NCBI RefSeq assembly: GCF_003201595.1
Contig: NZ_QJJS01000012.1
Span: 19,270 to 83,269 of the forward strand
DNA length: 64,000 bases
Source: Sphaerotilus hippei
GTDB lineage: Bacteria; Pseudomonadota; Gammaproteobacteria; Burkholderiales; Burkholderiaceae_C
Direction: 5' to 3'
Part shown: in pieces, positions 1 through 9,333 of the stretch
How positions within the stretch are numbered: the first letter of the stretch is position 1
Layout of the letters: every line of letters starts with the position of its first letter
Notes under the pieces: generated by a model
What the model was told of the DNA's origin: nothing
The model's input: only the letters and a program-made list of their open reading frames with translations
The model's database searches: none
Position numbers and translations under genes: made by a program

Positions 1-695
1 GACATCACCATGAAGGCCATGAAGGTCACGCCCGACAGCAGCAGGCAGGCCTTGATGATCTGCACCCAGGTGGTGGCCGTCATGCCGCCGAACAGCACGT
101 AGACCATCATCAGCGCGCCGACGATCACGACCGCCATCCAGTACTCGAGACCGAACAGCAGCTTGATCAGCTGGCCGGCGCCGACCATCTGGGCGATCAG
201 GTAGAACGCCACCACGACCAGCGTGCCCGACGCGGCGAACGCGCGGATCGGGCCCTGCTGGAAGCGGTAGCCGGCGACGTCGGCGAAGGTGAACTTGCCG
301 AGGTTGCGCAGGCGTTCGGCCATCAGGAAGGTGATGACCGGCCAGCCGACCAGGAAGCCGATCGAGTAGATCAGGCCGTCGTAGCCGCTGGCCATCACGG
401 CCGCGGAGATGCCCAGGAACGAGGCGGCCGACATGTAGTCACCCGCGATCGCCAGGCCGTTCTGGAAACCGGTGATGCCGCCACCGCCGGTGTAGAAGTC
501 GGCCGCCGACTTGGTCTTCGCGGCCGCCCACTTGGTGATGTATAGCGTGCCGGCCACGAAGATGCCGAACATCGTGATGGCGGTCCAGTTGGTCTCTTGC
601 TGGGCGATCTGGCCCATGTCCGCACCGGCGGCCAGCGCCGCTCCGGTGCTCAGCAGGCCCGCCAGGGCCATCAGGAACTTGAACTGACGGCTCAC
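1..695 (-). CDS. actP: Cation/acetate symporter ActP, N-terminal part (cut by window edge)
   Basis: Sodium:solute symporter (SSS family) for uptake of acetate and other short carboxylates across the inner membrane. The visible 231 codons start with a GTG that overlaps the stop of the DUF485 gene in a GTGA, then give a cleavable-looking signal segment, the conserved stretch [20 protein letters not shown], the SSS-type motif [11 protein letters not shown] and [11 protein letters not shown]. The C-terminal two thirds lie beyond the left edge. Co-transcription with the upstream DUF485 gene is the usual arrangement (yjcH-actP). Assignment to ActP rather than another SSS symporter rests on the DUF485 partner and these motifs. 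Confidence 0.9.
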   Translation of the reverse strand, partial: MSRQFKFLMALAGLLSTGAALAAGADMGQIAQQETNWTAITMFGIFVAGTLYITKWAAAKTKSAADFYTGGGGITGFQNGLAIAGDYMSAASFLGISAAVMASGYDGLIYSIGFLVGWPVITFLMAERLRNLGKFTFADVAGYRFQQGPIRAFAASGTLVVVAFYLIAQMVGAGQLIKLLFGLEYWMAVVIVGALMMVYVLFGGMTATTWVQIIKACLLLSGVTFMAFMVM

Positions 696-1000
696 TTCGA
701 CACCTCCTGCAGGATCTCTTTGGTCAGGCGGTCGAACTCGTCATTGGCCCGACGCACATAAATGCCGGTGATGACGATCGTGAACACGATGACGCCAAAA
801 CCGATGGGCACGCCGATGGTGGTCACGCCGGCACCCAGGGGCTGGGCGAGGAATTCCTTGTTGAAGGCGATCAGGGCGATGTAGCCGTAATAGACCACCA
901 TCATCAGCAGGGTCAGCCACCAGCCGAAACCACCGCGTTTTTTCCTCAGCTCCGCATACTTCGGGTTTGCCCTGATCCGGGCTACCACGTTGTCGGCCAT
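692..1000 (-). CDS. DUF485 small membrane protein (YjcH family)
   Basis: Protein of 102 residues with two transmembrane helices (about residues 27-48 and 60-82), typical of DUF485/YjcH proteins encoded immediately before acetate symporters; it probably assists or regulates ActP. I start it at the ATG at 1000 because a strong GAGGAGA ribosome site lies just before it; the open frame continues 18 codons further upstream without support. Its TGA overlaps the GTG of actP by four bases, so the two are translationally coupled. Confidence 0.85.
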   Translation of the reverse strand: MADNVVARIRANPKYAELRKKRGGFGWWLTLLMMVVYYGYIALIAFNKEFLAQPLGAGVTTIGVPIGFGVIVFTIVITGIYVRRANDEFDRLTKEILQEVSK

Positions 1001-1081
1001 CGATTTCTCCTCGTTGCCAGATGTGACAAGGAACCCGTGAATACCTTGCGGCATCCATGTTTTCCGGTAATTTCAGGTTAG

Positions 1082-1107
1082 GGTCGGTAACTGACCGATT
1101 GCTGACC
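1082..1107. promoter_or_regulatory. Imperfect inverted/direct repeat in the divergent actP-operon promoter region
   Basis: GGTCGGTAACTGACC (1082-1096) is a near-perfect inverted repeat, and CTGACC recurs 11 bases further on (1102-1107). It lies 80-110 bases upstream of the DUF485 start and about 150 bases upstream of the divergent adenylating-enzyme gene, a suitable place for an activator or repressor. No regulator can be named. Confidence 0.3.
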
Positions 1108-1256
1108 CCGCCGGTGTTTTGTGCTGAGGGTTTGTACGAGTTACCTGGGTTTCCACGGATACCTTGCTGCGCCTGCTGCACTGAGCGCGCTCAAAAAGGA
1201 TCCCGAATCCGGGTCTACCCTGACAGAATGTGACCCACCGATGAATTCCAGCTTCC

Positions 1257-2633
1257 ATGATGGCCGTGTCCAGGATGAATGATTCGAATCTGCTCGATGG
1301 CGCGCATGCGCTGGCCCGCCAGCCGCTGGCCCGCGCCCGGGCGCTGCAGCTGATCGACCGGGCGCTCGACCGCAGCCCGTTCTATGCGCGGCTCTACCAG
1401 GGGCGGGCCACCGGGCTCGACGCGTGGCAGTCGCTGCCGGTGGTCGACAAGTCGCAGCTGATGGCGGCCTTCGACGACTGGGCCTGTGATCGGCGCATCC
1501 GGCTGGCCGCCGTGCAGGACTGGATCGCCGATCCGGCACGCATCGGACAGGACTTCCTGGGGCGCTATGCGGTCTGGAGCACCTCGGGCACGACGGGCGT
1601 GCCGGGGCTCTTCGTGCATGACAGCCAGGCGCTGGCGACCTATGCGACGCTGCTGCAGACGCGCATGAGCCACCGCCATGCGCAGGGCCGCGGCACGGTG
1701 CCGGGCCGGCTGCCCCGCACGGCACTGCTGATCGCGAGCGACGGCCATTACGCGGGCATCGGTTTCTGGGCCCGCCAGCAGCGCCTCTACCCGATGCTGC
1801 GGGCGAGCTCGCTGGCGCTGAACGTGACCGCGCCGCCCGAGGAGATCCGCGCGGCCCTGCAGGCCTGGCAGCCCGACCATGTCGCCAGTTACCCGAGCAT
1901 GCTGGCCGAGCTGGCGCGCTGGCAGGAGGACGGCCGCATCGACCTGAAGCTCGCGGCGCTGTGGGGCGGGGGCGAGGGCCTGTGCGCGAGCACGCGGGCC
2001 TGGATCTCGTCGGTGTTCGGTGCGCCGGTGGTCAACGACTACGGCGCCTCCGAGTGCCTGACGATCGCCTTCGAGTGTGACCACGGCCACCTGCACCTCA
2101 ACGACGACTGGGTGCTGCTCGAGCCGGTCGACAGGCAGGATCGGCCGGTGCCGGCGGGCACGGCCTCGCATTCGGTGCTGCTGACCAACCTGGCCAACCA
2201 CGTGCAGCCGGTGATCCGCTACCGGCTGGGCGACAGCGTGACCTTCCTCGACCGGGCCTGTGCGTGCGGTGACGCCCGTCCGGCGTTCACGGTCGAGGGG
2301 CGCTGCGACGACACCCTGCGCCTGCGCGACGCGCAGGACCGTGAGGTCCGCCTGCTGCCGATGGCGCTGACCACGGCGCTGGAGGAGGGCGCCGACATCC
2401 ACCGCTTCCAGGTGGTCCAGACCGAGGCCCGAGCGCTGGTGCTGCGCCTGGACCTCGACCGCGAGTCCGATCCGGGGTCCGTCTCGGACCGGGCGACGCA
2501 GGTGCTGGGCCATTACCTGCGATCGCAGGGGCTCGACCAGGTGCGGCTGCGGGTCGAGCATGACCCGCTGGCCTGCGACGAGCGCAGCGGCAAGCTGCGG
2601 CAGGTGCTGTGCCTGCTCGATCGGCCGGCCTGA
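1257..2633 (+). CDS. PaaK-like adenylate-forming enzyme (AMP-dependent CoA ligase family)
   Basis: Resembles phenylacetate-CoA ligase/coenzyme F390 synthetase-type proteins, which activate a carboxylate as an acyl-adenylate. Seen: the P-loop-like adenylation motif STSGTTGVPG at residues 108-117, a YGASECL motif near residue 260 and an RYRLGD segment near 320. At 458 residues the length fits PaaK relatives. The start is uncertain: ATG at 1257 is directly followed by a second ATG, and a third in-frame ATG lies at 1275; none has a strong ribosome site. It stands alone, convergent with the TonB receptor gene (12 bases between stops), with no paa pathway genes nearby, so the substrate is unknown. 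Confidence 0.75.
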   Translation: MMAVSRMNDSNLLDGAHALARQPLARARALQLIDRALDRSPFYARLYQGRATGLDAWQSLPVVDKSQLMAAFDDWACDRRIRLAAVQDWIADPARIGQDFLGRYAVWSTSGTTGVPGLFVHDSQALATYATLLQTRMSHRHAQGRGTVPGRLPRTALLIASDGHYAGIGFWARQQRLYPMLRASSLALNVTAPPEEIRAALQAWQPDHVASYPSMLAELARWQEDGRIDLKLAALWGGGEGLCASTRAWISSVFGAPVVNDYGASECLTIAFECDHGHLHLNDDWVLLEPVDRQDRPVPAGTASHSVLLTNLANHVQPVIRYRLGDSVTFLDRACACGDARPAFTVEGRCDDTLRLRDAQDREVRLLPMALTTALEEGADIHRFQVVQTEARALVLRLDLDRESDPGSVSDRATQVLGHYLRSQGLDQVRLRVEHDPLACDERSGKLRQVLCLLDRPA

Positions 2634-2645
2634 GGCCGGCGCGGC

Positions 2646-5015
2646 TCACAGCTTCATCTCGAGCCTCAGGTTCCAGGCCGTCAGGCCGGGCGCCGTGCTG
2701 CCGCTGCTGCGGTCGGTGCGCACGCTGCCGTCCGACGCGATCGTGCGCACGAGGCTGCCGCTGGTGTAGTCGCGTGGTGCCAGGTTGCTGGCGCCGACCC
2801 GCAGCTGCACGGCCGGGCTGAAGCGCCACAGGCCGTAGACGTCGATCACCCGCTTGCTGTCGAACTCGCTGCGCCGGCTGTTGCTGAGCTGCACGGCGTA
2901 GTCGGAGCTCAGCGTGACGCTGCCCCCCAGCGTCAGCGGCAGGCTGCGCAGCCGGTAGTCGGCCCCCAGCTGCGCCGACCAGTCGGGCTGCTGGTCGATG
3001 CGGTTGTCCGGGCCGTCGATGCCGTCGACCCGGGAGCGGTACAGGCCGAGGTTGCCGCGCAGGTCGAGCGGCGGGGCCTCGTCCATCAGCTCGGCCAGGC
3101 GGAACTTGCCGTCCAGCTCGATGCCGCTGGTGCGGGCCGTGCCGATGTTCTCGGGCCGCGACACCCAGCGCTGCACGCTGGCGTAGCCGACGTCCTGCAG
3201 CGTCACCACCGAACGCATCAGCCCGGTGATGCGGCGGTGGAAGACACTGGCGCTGAGCACGCCACCGCGGGCGAGGTAGTGCTCGAAGGCCAGGTCGACG
3301 CCGGTGGCCAGCTCGGGCTCCAGGTCCGGGTTGCCGGCCTGGTCCGGGCTGCCGGGCTGGTTGCCGCCGGTGCCGTCGGCGCCCACCGGATAGCGGCTGG
3401 CGATGGCCCGGCTGGTGGTGAGCTGGTTCAGCGAGGGGGCCCGGTAGCTGCGCGTCAGGCTCATGCGCACCTGGTCCTTGCTGCGCTGCCCGGGGCGCCA
3501 GACCGCATGCAGCAGCGGGGTGGTCACCGCCGAGCGGTGTTCGATGCGGCTGTCGCCGGCCTCGCTGCGGGTGCGGATCTCCTCCCAGCGCAGGCCGCCC
3601 ATCACCGACCACTGCGGGTTCAGGGCCCATTCGTCCTGTGCCCACAGCGCGCTGCGCTGCACCCGGGCGTGCTGGTTGTCGCCCAGGTCGGTGTCCAGCG
3701 ACTGGCAGCTGCCGCCGCTGCCGCATTCGATGTTGCTGCGCCGGTCGTCGCGGCGATCGGTCTCCAGCTCCCAGCCCAGCGCCAGTTCATGGCCTTCGCC
3801 GTCGTCGCCGAGCAGCGCGTGCTGCAGCTTGCCGCCGGTGCTCCAGCCGGTGTCGCGCAGGCTGACGCGGTCCTCCAGGCTGCGCAGCGCCGAGGCGCTG
3901 CGGTCGGATTCGGCACGTTCGGTGTGGGCGTCGTACAGCGAGCGGTGCACGCGGGCACGCAGCTCCAGCCGCGATCCCTGGGGCAGCCGGGTCTGCCAGG
4001 TCGATTGCAGCCGGCCCATCGTGTAGCGGGCATTGCCCTCGCTCAGGGCGCTGGCGTAATCCGAGGCCGAGCCGTCGCTGCCGCTCAGGCGGGAGCGACG
4101 CTCCTGCCCCAGCGTCTGGCTGTGCGCGAGCATCACGAACGGGGCCAGCGTGAAGCTGCTGCCCGGCCCGAGCCGCCACTGCAGGCGGCTGCCCAGGTGC
4201 AGGCGGTCCGAGGTGGTCTGCGTCAGGCTGTCGTCGATCTGGTCGAAGGTCGTGGTCTCGGCGCCGGTGCCCAGGTCCTGCTCGACGGTGCGGCTGTGCG
4301 TGCTGCTGCGCTGGCGGCTCGTGCGGTGGGCGTAGTGGCCGCTGACCTGGTAGCTCAGTGCGTCGAGCTGGTCGGCGCGGTTCCAGCCGAGCTCGGGTTG
4401 CCCGTGGTCGCTGTCGTGGCCCAGCGTCAGCGTGATCTGGTTCAGGCGCTGGCGCAGGTCCTCGCGCAGCACGATGTTGATCGTGCCGGCGATGGCCTGG
4501 GCGCCGTATTCGGCCGTCGGCGCACGCAGCACCTCGATGCGCTCGACCTGTTCGGGCGTCAGCTGCTCGACGCTGAAGCCCGCCGGCGGGCGTTCGCCGT
4601 TGACGAGGATCTGCGTGTAGCCGTTGCCCATGCCCCGCATGCGCACCCGGCCACCTCGCCCGGGGGCACCTTCGGTGGTCACGCCGGGCAGGCGCTGCAG
4701 CACCTCGCCCAGCGTGCTGTCGCCCATGCGCTCGATCTCCTCGCGGCCGATGACGATCTTGGCGGCCGAGGACTGCCGGCGCTGCTCGGTGTCGTCCGCC
4801 CCCTGGCGGCTGGCGCGGATCTCGACCCGCTCCAGCGTCTGCGGCGGCGCGGTGGCGGGGTCCGCCACCGGGGCGGCCGGTGCCGGCGTGCTCGGCACGG
4901 TGACCGGCTGCGCCCGCGCGGCGCCGCCGGCCAGCGTGGCGGATGCGGCCAGCAGCGCCCCCAGCAGCGAGCAGGGGACGGGCGAGGGGCGGCGGGGTGG
5001 ACAGGTGGAGGGCAT
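2646..5015 (-). CDS. TonB-dependent outer-membrane receptor
   Basis: Ligand-gated outer-membrane barrel driven by TonB-ExbBD. With the ATG at 5015 it has 789 residues: a signal peptide ending about AARAQ, a Pro/Ala-rich linker, then a plug domain with TLERVEIRASR (TonB-box-like), EVLQRLPGV, VRMRGMGNGYTQILVNGE and IEVLRAPTAEYGAQAIAGTINI, and a long beta-barrel with typical alternating strands. The last strand ends in LRLEMKL, an L rather than the usual aromatic residue. The open frame extends 46 codons upstream of the chosen ATG but codes for nothing signal-like. No siderophore or vitamin genes are adjacent, so the ligand cannot be stated. Confidence 0.9.
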   Translation of the reverse strand: MPSTCPPRRPSPVPCSLLGALLAASATLAGGAARAQPVTVPSTPAPAAPVADPATAPPQTLERVEIRASRQGADDTEQRRQSSAAKIVIGREEIERMGDSTLGEVLQRLPGVTTEGAPGRGGRVRMRGMGNGYTQILVNGERPPAGFSVEQLTPEQVERIEVLRAPTAEYGAQAIAGTINIVLREDLRQRLNQITLTLGHDSDHGQPELGWNRADQLDALSYQVSGHYAHRTSRQRSSTHSRTVEQDLGTGAETTTFDQIDDSLTQTTSDRLHLGSRLQWRLGPGSSFTLAPFVMLAHSQTLGQERRSRLSGSDGSASDYASALSEGNARYTMGRLQSTWQTRLPQGSRLELRARVHRSLYDAHTERAESDRSASALRSLEDRVSLRDTGWSTGGKLQHALLGDDGEGHELALGWELETDRRDDRRSNIECGSGGSCQSLDTDLGDNQHARVQRSALWAQDEWALNPQWSVMGGLRWEEIRTRSEAGDSRIEHRSAVTTPLLHAVWRPGQRSKDQVRMSLTRSYRAPSLNQLTTSRAIASRYPVGADGTGGNQPGSPDQAGNPDLEPELATGVDLAFEHYLARGGVLSASVFHRRITGLMRSVVTLQDVGYASVQRWVSRPENIGTARTSGIELDGKFRLAELMDEAPPLDLRGNLGLYRSRVDGIDGPDNRIDQQPDWSAQLGADYRLRSLPLTLGGSVTLSSDYAVQLSNSRRSEFDSKRVIDVYGLWRFSPAVQLRVGASNLAPRDYTSGSLVRTIASDGSVRTDRSSGSTAPGLTAWNLRLEMKL

Positions 5016-5151
5016 CGGCGGGCGCAGGTTGGCGTGGGGACACGGGCGCACCGATTGTCGGGTTCGTGGCTTGACCTGCGGATGACCAGGGGCTGTGGCG
5101 GCGCCGATGCTGCCCAATCCGCCACGGGCCGGGCGTTTAGACTCCCGACCC

Positions 5152-6429
5152 ATGAATCAACGACAGGACCTGGCCGGACGCCGCGTGGTGCTCGGTCTCA
5201 GCGGCGGCATCGCCTGCTACAAGAGTGCGGAGCTGCTGCGTCTGCTGGTCAAGGCCGGTGCGACGGTGCAGGTGGTGATGACCGCCGGAGCGCAGCGTTT
5301 CATCACCCCGGAGACGATGCAGGCGCTGTCGGGCCAGCCCGTGCTGCTCGACACCTGGGATGCCCGCGAGCCCAACGTGATGCCGCACATCAACCTGACC
5401 CGAGGTGCCGATGCGGTGCTGGTCGCGCCCGCCTCGGCCGACTTCATCGCCCGGCTGGCCCAGGGCCGCGCCGAGGACCTGCTCAGCCTGACCTGCCTGG
5501 CCCGCCCCTGGGGCGTGGGCGAGCAGCCCTGTCCGCTGGTGCTGGCCCCGGCGATGAACCGCGAGATGTGGGCCCACCCGGCCACGCGCCGCAACGTCGC
5601 CCAGGTGCAGGCCGACGGCGCGCTGGTGCTGGGGGTCGAGGCCGGTGCCCAGGCCTGCGGCGAGGTTGGCGACGGCCGCATGCTGGAGCCACCGGCCATC
5701 GTCGAGGAGCTGGTCGCGGCCCTGTCGCCGCGTCCGCTGGCGGGCCGGCGCCTGCTGATCACCGCCGGTCCGACCTTCGAGGCGATCGACCCGGTGCGGG
5801 GCATCACCAACCTGTCGAGCGGCAAGATGGGCTTCGCGATCGCCCGCGCGGCGCGCGAGGCGGGGGCCGAGGTCACGCTGGTCGCCGGCCCGGTGCACCT
5901 GGACACCCCGCGTGGCGTGCGGCGCATCGACGTGCGCTCGGCGCTGCAGATGCTCGAGGCCGTGATGCCGCTGGCCGATGAGCACGACGTCTTCGTCGCC
6001 ACCGCCGCGGTCGCCGACTGGCGCCCGGCCAGCCTGTCGGCCCACAAGATCAAGAAGGATGGCAAGAAGATCGCGCCGACCTTCGAGCTCAGCGAGAACC
6101 CCGACATCCTGGCCGCGGTGTCGGCCCGCTCGCGCGAGCGCGGTGCGCCGTACTGCGTCGGGTTCGCGGCCGAGAGCGAACAGCTCGAGCGCCACGCCCG
6201 CGAGAAGCTGCTGCGCAAGCGGGTGCCGCTGATCATCGGCAACCTCGGCCCGGCCACCTTCGGCCGCGACGACAACAGCCTGCTGCTGGTCGATGCCCAG
6301 GGGGCCACGCCCCTGCCGGTCGACGGTCAGGCCACCGACAAGCTCACGCTGGCCCGACTGCTGATGGCCGATCTGGCCGATCGGCTGGCGTCGAGGCCGC
6401 TTTCCCCCGTTTCCGGAACCCCCGAATGA
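5152..6429 (+). CDS. coaBC: Bifunctional phosphopantothenoylcysteine decarboxylase/synthetase
   Basis: Catalyses two steps of coenzyme A synthesis: CTP-dependent ligation of 4'-phosphopantothenate with cysteine (CoaB) and decarboxylation of the product (CoaC). The 425-residue protein has the flavin-binding CoaC half first ([33 protein letters not shown] with the catalytic Cys) and the CoaB half from about residue 195 ([37 protein letters not shown] with the catalytic Lys). ATG 5152 has no clear ribosome site; a TAGACT hexamer ends 8 bases before it, so the mRNA may have almost no leader. Its stop overlaps dut (ATGA). Confidence 0.97.
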   Translation: MNQRQDLAGRRVVLGLSGGIACYKSAELLRLLVKAGATVQVVMTAGAQRFITPETMQALSGQPVLLDTWDAREPNVMPHINLTRGADAVLVAPASADFIARLAQGRAEDLLSLTCLARPWGVGEQPCPLVLAPAMNREMWAHPATRRNVAQVQADGALVLGVEAGAQACGEVGDGRMLEPPAIVEELVAALSPRPLAGRRLLITAGPTFEAIDPVRGITNLSSGKMGFAIARAAREAGAEVTLVAGPVHLDTPRGVRRIDVRSALQMLEAVMPLADEHDVFVATAAVADWRPASLSAHKIKKDGKKIAPTFELSENPDILAAVSARSRERGAPYCVGFAAESEQLERHAREKLLRKRVPLIIGNLGPATFGRDDNSLLLVDAQGATPLPVDGQATDKLTLARLLMADLADRLASRPLSPVSGTPE

Positions 6430-6881
6430 ACAAGACGACGATCGCCCTGAAGGTGCTGGACGCCCGCATGGCCGAACAGCTGCCCGCCTACGCCACCGAA
6501 GGCTCGGCCGGACTCGACCTGCGCGCCTGCCTGGACAGCGCCGTGTCGCTGGCCCCCGGGCAGACGGTGCTGATCCCGACCGGCCTGGCCATCCACATCG
6601 GTGATGCGTCGCTGGCGGCCATCATCCTGCCGCGCTCGGGCCTGGGCCACAAGCACGGCATCGTGCTGGGCAACCTGGTCGGCCTGATCGACAGCGACTA
6701 CCAGGGCCAGCTGATGGTGAGCTGCTGGAACCGCGGCCAGCAGCCGTTCACGATCGAGCCGATGGAGCGCATCGCCCAGCTGGTGATCGTGCCGGTGGTG
6801 CAGGCGCGGTTCGAGCTCGTGGAGGACTTTGCCAACTCGGCGCGCGGCACCGGCGGCTTCGGTTCGACCGGGCGCACCTGA
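6426..6881 (+). CDS. dut: Deoxyuridine 5'-triphosphate nucleotidohydrolase (dUTPase)
   Basis: Hydrolyses dUTP to dUMP and pyrophosphate, keeping uracil out of DNA and supplying dUMP for thymidylate. The 151 residues carry all five trimeric dUTPase motifs: [36 protein letters not shown] and the C-terminal arm [11 protein letters not shown]. The ATG overlaps the coaBC stop in ATGA, so coaBC-dut is an operon, an order common in proteobacteria. It ends 33 bases before the convergent FKBP gene. Confidence 0.97.
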   Translation: MNKTTIALKVLDARMAEQLPAYATEGSAGLDLRACLDSAVSLAPGQTVLIPTGLAIHIGDASLAAIILPRSGLGHKHGIVLGNLVGLIDSDYQGQLMVSCWNRGQQPFTIEPMERIAQLVIVPVVQARFELVEDFANSARGTGGFGSTGRT

Positions 6882-6914
6882 GACGGCGTCTCGAGGGTCG
6901 CCCGGAACGCGGCT

Positions 6915-7436
6915 TCAGTGCAGCGTGGTGGAGGCGGGCGCCAGGCTGATCAGGCTCGCGCCGGCTTCGCCGACGCTGCGCTGCGCGATCTCTTCTTCGG
7001 TCGCCTCGCGCACGTCGCGCACCTCCAGCTGCAGCACCAGGGCGATGCCGGCCAGCGGGTGGTTGCCGTCGAGCACGACATGGCTCTCGTAGACCTCGGT
7101 GACGTTGTAGATCACGTCGGCGGGCAGGTCGGGCGTCTGGCTGCCCTCGGGCGGGCCCTCGAACTGCATGCCCGGCTGGATCTCGTCGGGGAAGAGGCCA
7201 CGTTCCTCGAAGAACACCAGGTTGGCGTCGTAGAGGCCGAACGCGGCTTCGGGTTCCAGGTGCACGGTGGCCGTGAAACCGGGCTGCTGGCCGACCAGCA
7301 CCGATTCGACCTTCTCGAACAGGTCGTCACCGCCGTAGAAGAATTCCATCGGCTCGGTCAGGTCGTCGATCAGCTGTCCATGGGCGTCTTCCAGGCGCCA
7401 GATGAGCGTGACCACGCAAGGGGCTTGAATTTGCAT
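6915..7436 (-). CDS. FKBP-type peptidyl-prolyl isomerase (SlyD-like)
   Basis: Probable proline isomerase/chaperone of the SlyD/FkpB type: FFYGGDDLFEKVE near the N-terminus, an insert-in-flap region with LEPEAAFGLYD, DEIQPGMQFE, then DGNHPLAGIALVLQLEVRDV, the conserved NHPLAG motif that closes the FKBP fold. There is no signal peptide, so it is cytoplasmic. It lacks the His-rich metal-binding tail of E. coli SlyD. I start it at ATG 7436 (MQIQAP); ATG 7448 is also possible. It is transcribed divergently from the roxA-like gene. Confidence 0.85.
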   Translation of the reverse strand: MQIQAPCVVTLIWRLEDAHGQLIDDLTEPMEFFYGGDDLFEKVESVLVGQQPGFTATVHLEPEAAFGLYDANLVFFEERGLFPDEIQPGMQFEGPPEGSQTPDLPADVIYNVTEVYESHVVLDGNHPLAGIALVLQLEVRDVREATEEEIAQRSVGEAGASLISLAPASTTLH

Positions 7437-7509
7437 GGGCAGGATCATCGCATGACTGGGCCTCGATGCCGGTCAAGGCCGGCTCGGGACGGGCAGGCAC
7501 AATTGCCGG

Positions 7510-8751
7510 ATGGCCTCTTCCACCAAGTCCCCCAAATCTCCCCGGCCGTCCTCCGCGGCCTCGCCCGCGCCGGCAGCCTCCCACCCTGACCGGGCCGTGG
7601 CGCCGCTGGGCCAGCCTGTCGAGCTGCTCGGCGGCCTGAGCGCCGAGCAGTTCATGAGCCGCCACTGGCAGCGCAAGCCGCTGCTGGTGCGCCAGGCCCT
7701 TCCGGCCGTCGTGCCCCCGGTCAGCCGCGCCGAGATGTTCGAGCTGGCGCAGCGCGACGATGTCGAGTCCCGCCTGGTGGTGCGCGACCTCGAGCGCGGG
7801 GATGCCGGCTGGCAGCTGCGCAGCGGCCCGATCGCCCGCCGCAGCCTGCCGCCGCTGCGCCAGCCGGGCTGGACGGTGCTGGTGCAGGGGCTCAACCTGC
7901 ATGTGCCGGCGGCCCACGAACTGCTGATGCGCTTCCGCTTCGTGCCGCAGGCCCGACTCGACGACCTGATGGTGTCGTGGGCCAGCGAAGGTGGCGGCGT
8001 CGGTCCGCACTTCGACTCCTACGACGTCTTCCTGATCCAGGTCAGCGGGCGCCGTCGCTGGCGCATCGGGCGCCAGGCGGGGGCCAGGCTCAAGCCGGAC
8101 CTGCCGCTGAAGATCATCGACGACTTCCAGCCCGAGCAGGAGTGGGTGCTCGAGCCGGGTGACATGCTCTACCTGCCGCCGGGCTGGGCCCACGACGGTG
8201 ACGCGGTCGACGGCGAATGCATGACCTGCTCGGTCGGCTTCCGCTCGCCCCACCGCAGCGAACTCGCCCGCGAGACGCTGCTGCGCCTGGCCGATGCGGT
8301 CGAGGACCCGGCCGACGAGGGTGTGCGTCCGGTGATCTACCGCGACCCGGCCCAGCCGGCCACCGTCACGCCCGGCCTGATCCCCGGCGAGCTGGTCGAG
8401 TTCGCCCGCGAGGGCCTGCAGCGGGTGCTGGAAGACCCGGATGCCCTGGCGCGTGCGCTGGGCGAGTACATGAGCGAGCCCAAGGCGCAGGTCAGCTTCG
8501 ACATCGGCAACCCGCTGCCCGAGGGCTGCGGCGTCAGGCTCGATCCGCGCACCTGCATGCTCTACGACGCCCGCCATGTCTACGTCAACGGCGACTCCTG
8601 GCGTGCCGGAGGGCGTGACGCCACCACGCTGCACCAGCTGGCCGACGCCCGCCGCCTCGACGCGGCGGTGGTCGCCCGCTCCAGCGCGGCACTGCAGGAG
8701 CTGCTGATGCAGTGGGTGGAAGACGGCTGGCTGCACCCGCTTGAGGCGTGA
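7510..8751 (+). CDS. roxA: JmjC-type ribosomal protein hydroxylase (RoxA/YcfD family)
   Basis: A 2-oxoglutarate/Fe(II) oxygenase of the cupin/JmjC class that in E. coli hydroxylates Arg-81 of ribosomal protein uL16. The 413 residues contain MSRHWQRKPLLVRQA typical of the family, iron ligands in GPHFDSYDVFL (HxD) and LPPGWAHDG (second His), and a long C-terminal dimerisation/winged-helix part. The N-terminal 30 residues are Ser/Pro/Ala-rich and variable. A CACAAT hexamer lies 6 bases before the ATG and no Shine-Dalgarno is visible, so a leaderless message is possible. Function is by family; the substrate was not tested. Confidence 0.85.
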   Translation: MASSTKSPKSPRPSSAASPAPAASHPDRAVAPLGQPVELLGGLSAEQFMSRHWQRKPLLVRQALPAVVPPVSRAEMFELAQRDDVESRLVVRDLERGDAGWQLRSGPIARRSLPPLRQPGWTVLVQGLNLHVPAAHELLMRFRFVPQARLDDLMVSWASEGGGVGPHFDSYDVFLIQVSGRRRWRIGRQAGARLKPDLPLKIIDDFQPEQEWVLEPGDMLYLPPGWAHDGDAVDGECMTCSVGFRSPHRSELARETLLRLADAVEDPADEGVRPVIYRDPAQPATVTPGLIPGELVEFAREGLQRVLEDPDALARALGEYMSEPKAQVSFDIGNPLPEGCGVRLDPRTCMLYDARHVYVNGDSWRAGGRDATTLHQLADARRLDAAVVARSSAALQELLMQWVEDGWLHPLEA

Positions 8752-8831
8752 TCGACACGGACGTGGGCGTACCGGGTTAGAGTCTGGCCCCGGGTTGGGG
8801 CTTCGAGACACAAATCGACGTGCTCAATATG

Positions 8832-8837
8832 TATAAT
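8832..8837 (+). promoter_or_regulatory. Perfect -10 hexamer (TATAAT) upstream of the small lipoprotein gene
   Basis: TATAAT at 8832-8837 is rare in this GC-rich context. No good -35 hexamer is seen at 16-18 bases. If used, it gives a leader of about 130 bases before the lipoprotein ATG. Confidence 0.45.
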
Positions 8838-8931
8838 CGGGGGCTGGATTGGGGAATGCTCGAGCGTTTCCCGGTCCTCGTGGGACACTTGCGACTGCCG
8901 ACGTTCATTCAGCGTGCTGTCGGAGGGCCCT

Positions 8932-8947
8932 CAATTACCGGTAATTG
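8932..8947. promoter_or_regulatory. Perfect 16-bp palindrome in the lipoprotein leader
   Basis: CAATTACCGGTAATTG is its own reverse complement. It lies between the TATAAT hexamer and the GAGG ribosome site of the lipoprotein gene, so it could be an operator for a dimeric regulator or a leader hairpin. Confidence 0.4.
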
Positions 8948-8974
8948 TTAGTCTCTTTGATTGAGGTATAAAGC

Positions 8975-9196
8975 ATGAAAAAGTCGCTCCTGATGGTTTC
9001 GCTGGTCGCTGCCGTTGCCCTGGCCGCTTGCGGCAAGAAGGCTGAAGAAGTGGTCGCTCCGGTGGCTGATGTCGCTGCTTCGGCTGCCGCTCCGGCTGTT
9101 GACGCCGCCGCTTCGGTTGCTGCCGCTGCTGACGCCGCCGCTTCGGCTGTGGTCGACGCCGCTTCCGCTGCCGTGGACGCTGCTGCTTCGAAGTAA
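8975..9196 (+). CDS. Small Ala-rich lipoprotein
   Basis: Protein of 73 residues: short signal peptide with lipobox LAAC (lipidated Cys-19), then GKKAEE and a low-complexity region built from repeated Ala/Val/Asp words such as VDAAAS and ADAAAS. The gene has a clear ribosome site (GAGG 11 bases before ATG), its own possible promoter and a strong terminator, so it is monocistronic and likely well expressed. The heptad-like AxxA pattern could form a helix resembling the Lpp type of small envelope lipoprotein, but no function can be assigned. Confidence 0.8.
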   Translation: MKKSLLMVSLVAAVALAACGKKAEEVVAPVADVAASAAAPAVDAAASVAAAADAAASAVVDAASAAVDAAASK

Positions 9197-9211
9197 TTCG
9201 AATCTGCTCTG

Positions 9212-9246
9212 AAAAAATGGCCGCCCGATGGGCGGCCATTTTTTTT
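9212..9246 (+). terminator. Strong intrinsic terminator of the small lipoprotein gene
   Basis: Hairpin TGGCCGCCC-GAT-GGGCGGCCA flanked by six A and eight T; textbook Rho-independent terminator, possibly bidirectional because of the A-run on the other side. Confidence 0.92.
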
Positions 9247-9333
9247 GGGCGCTGCGCCGCTGACGATCGCGTCGGCGGGGCCGGACCGTGAGGTCCCCGG
9301 GGCGCGAGTGCGCGCCCCGGGGACCTCAGGGCT

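Noticed and set aside
3237..5981. 914-codon plus-strand open frame
   Set aside because: Runs antisense through the TonB receptor gene and then out of frame through coaBC; composition is a shadow artefact.
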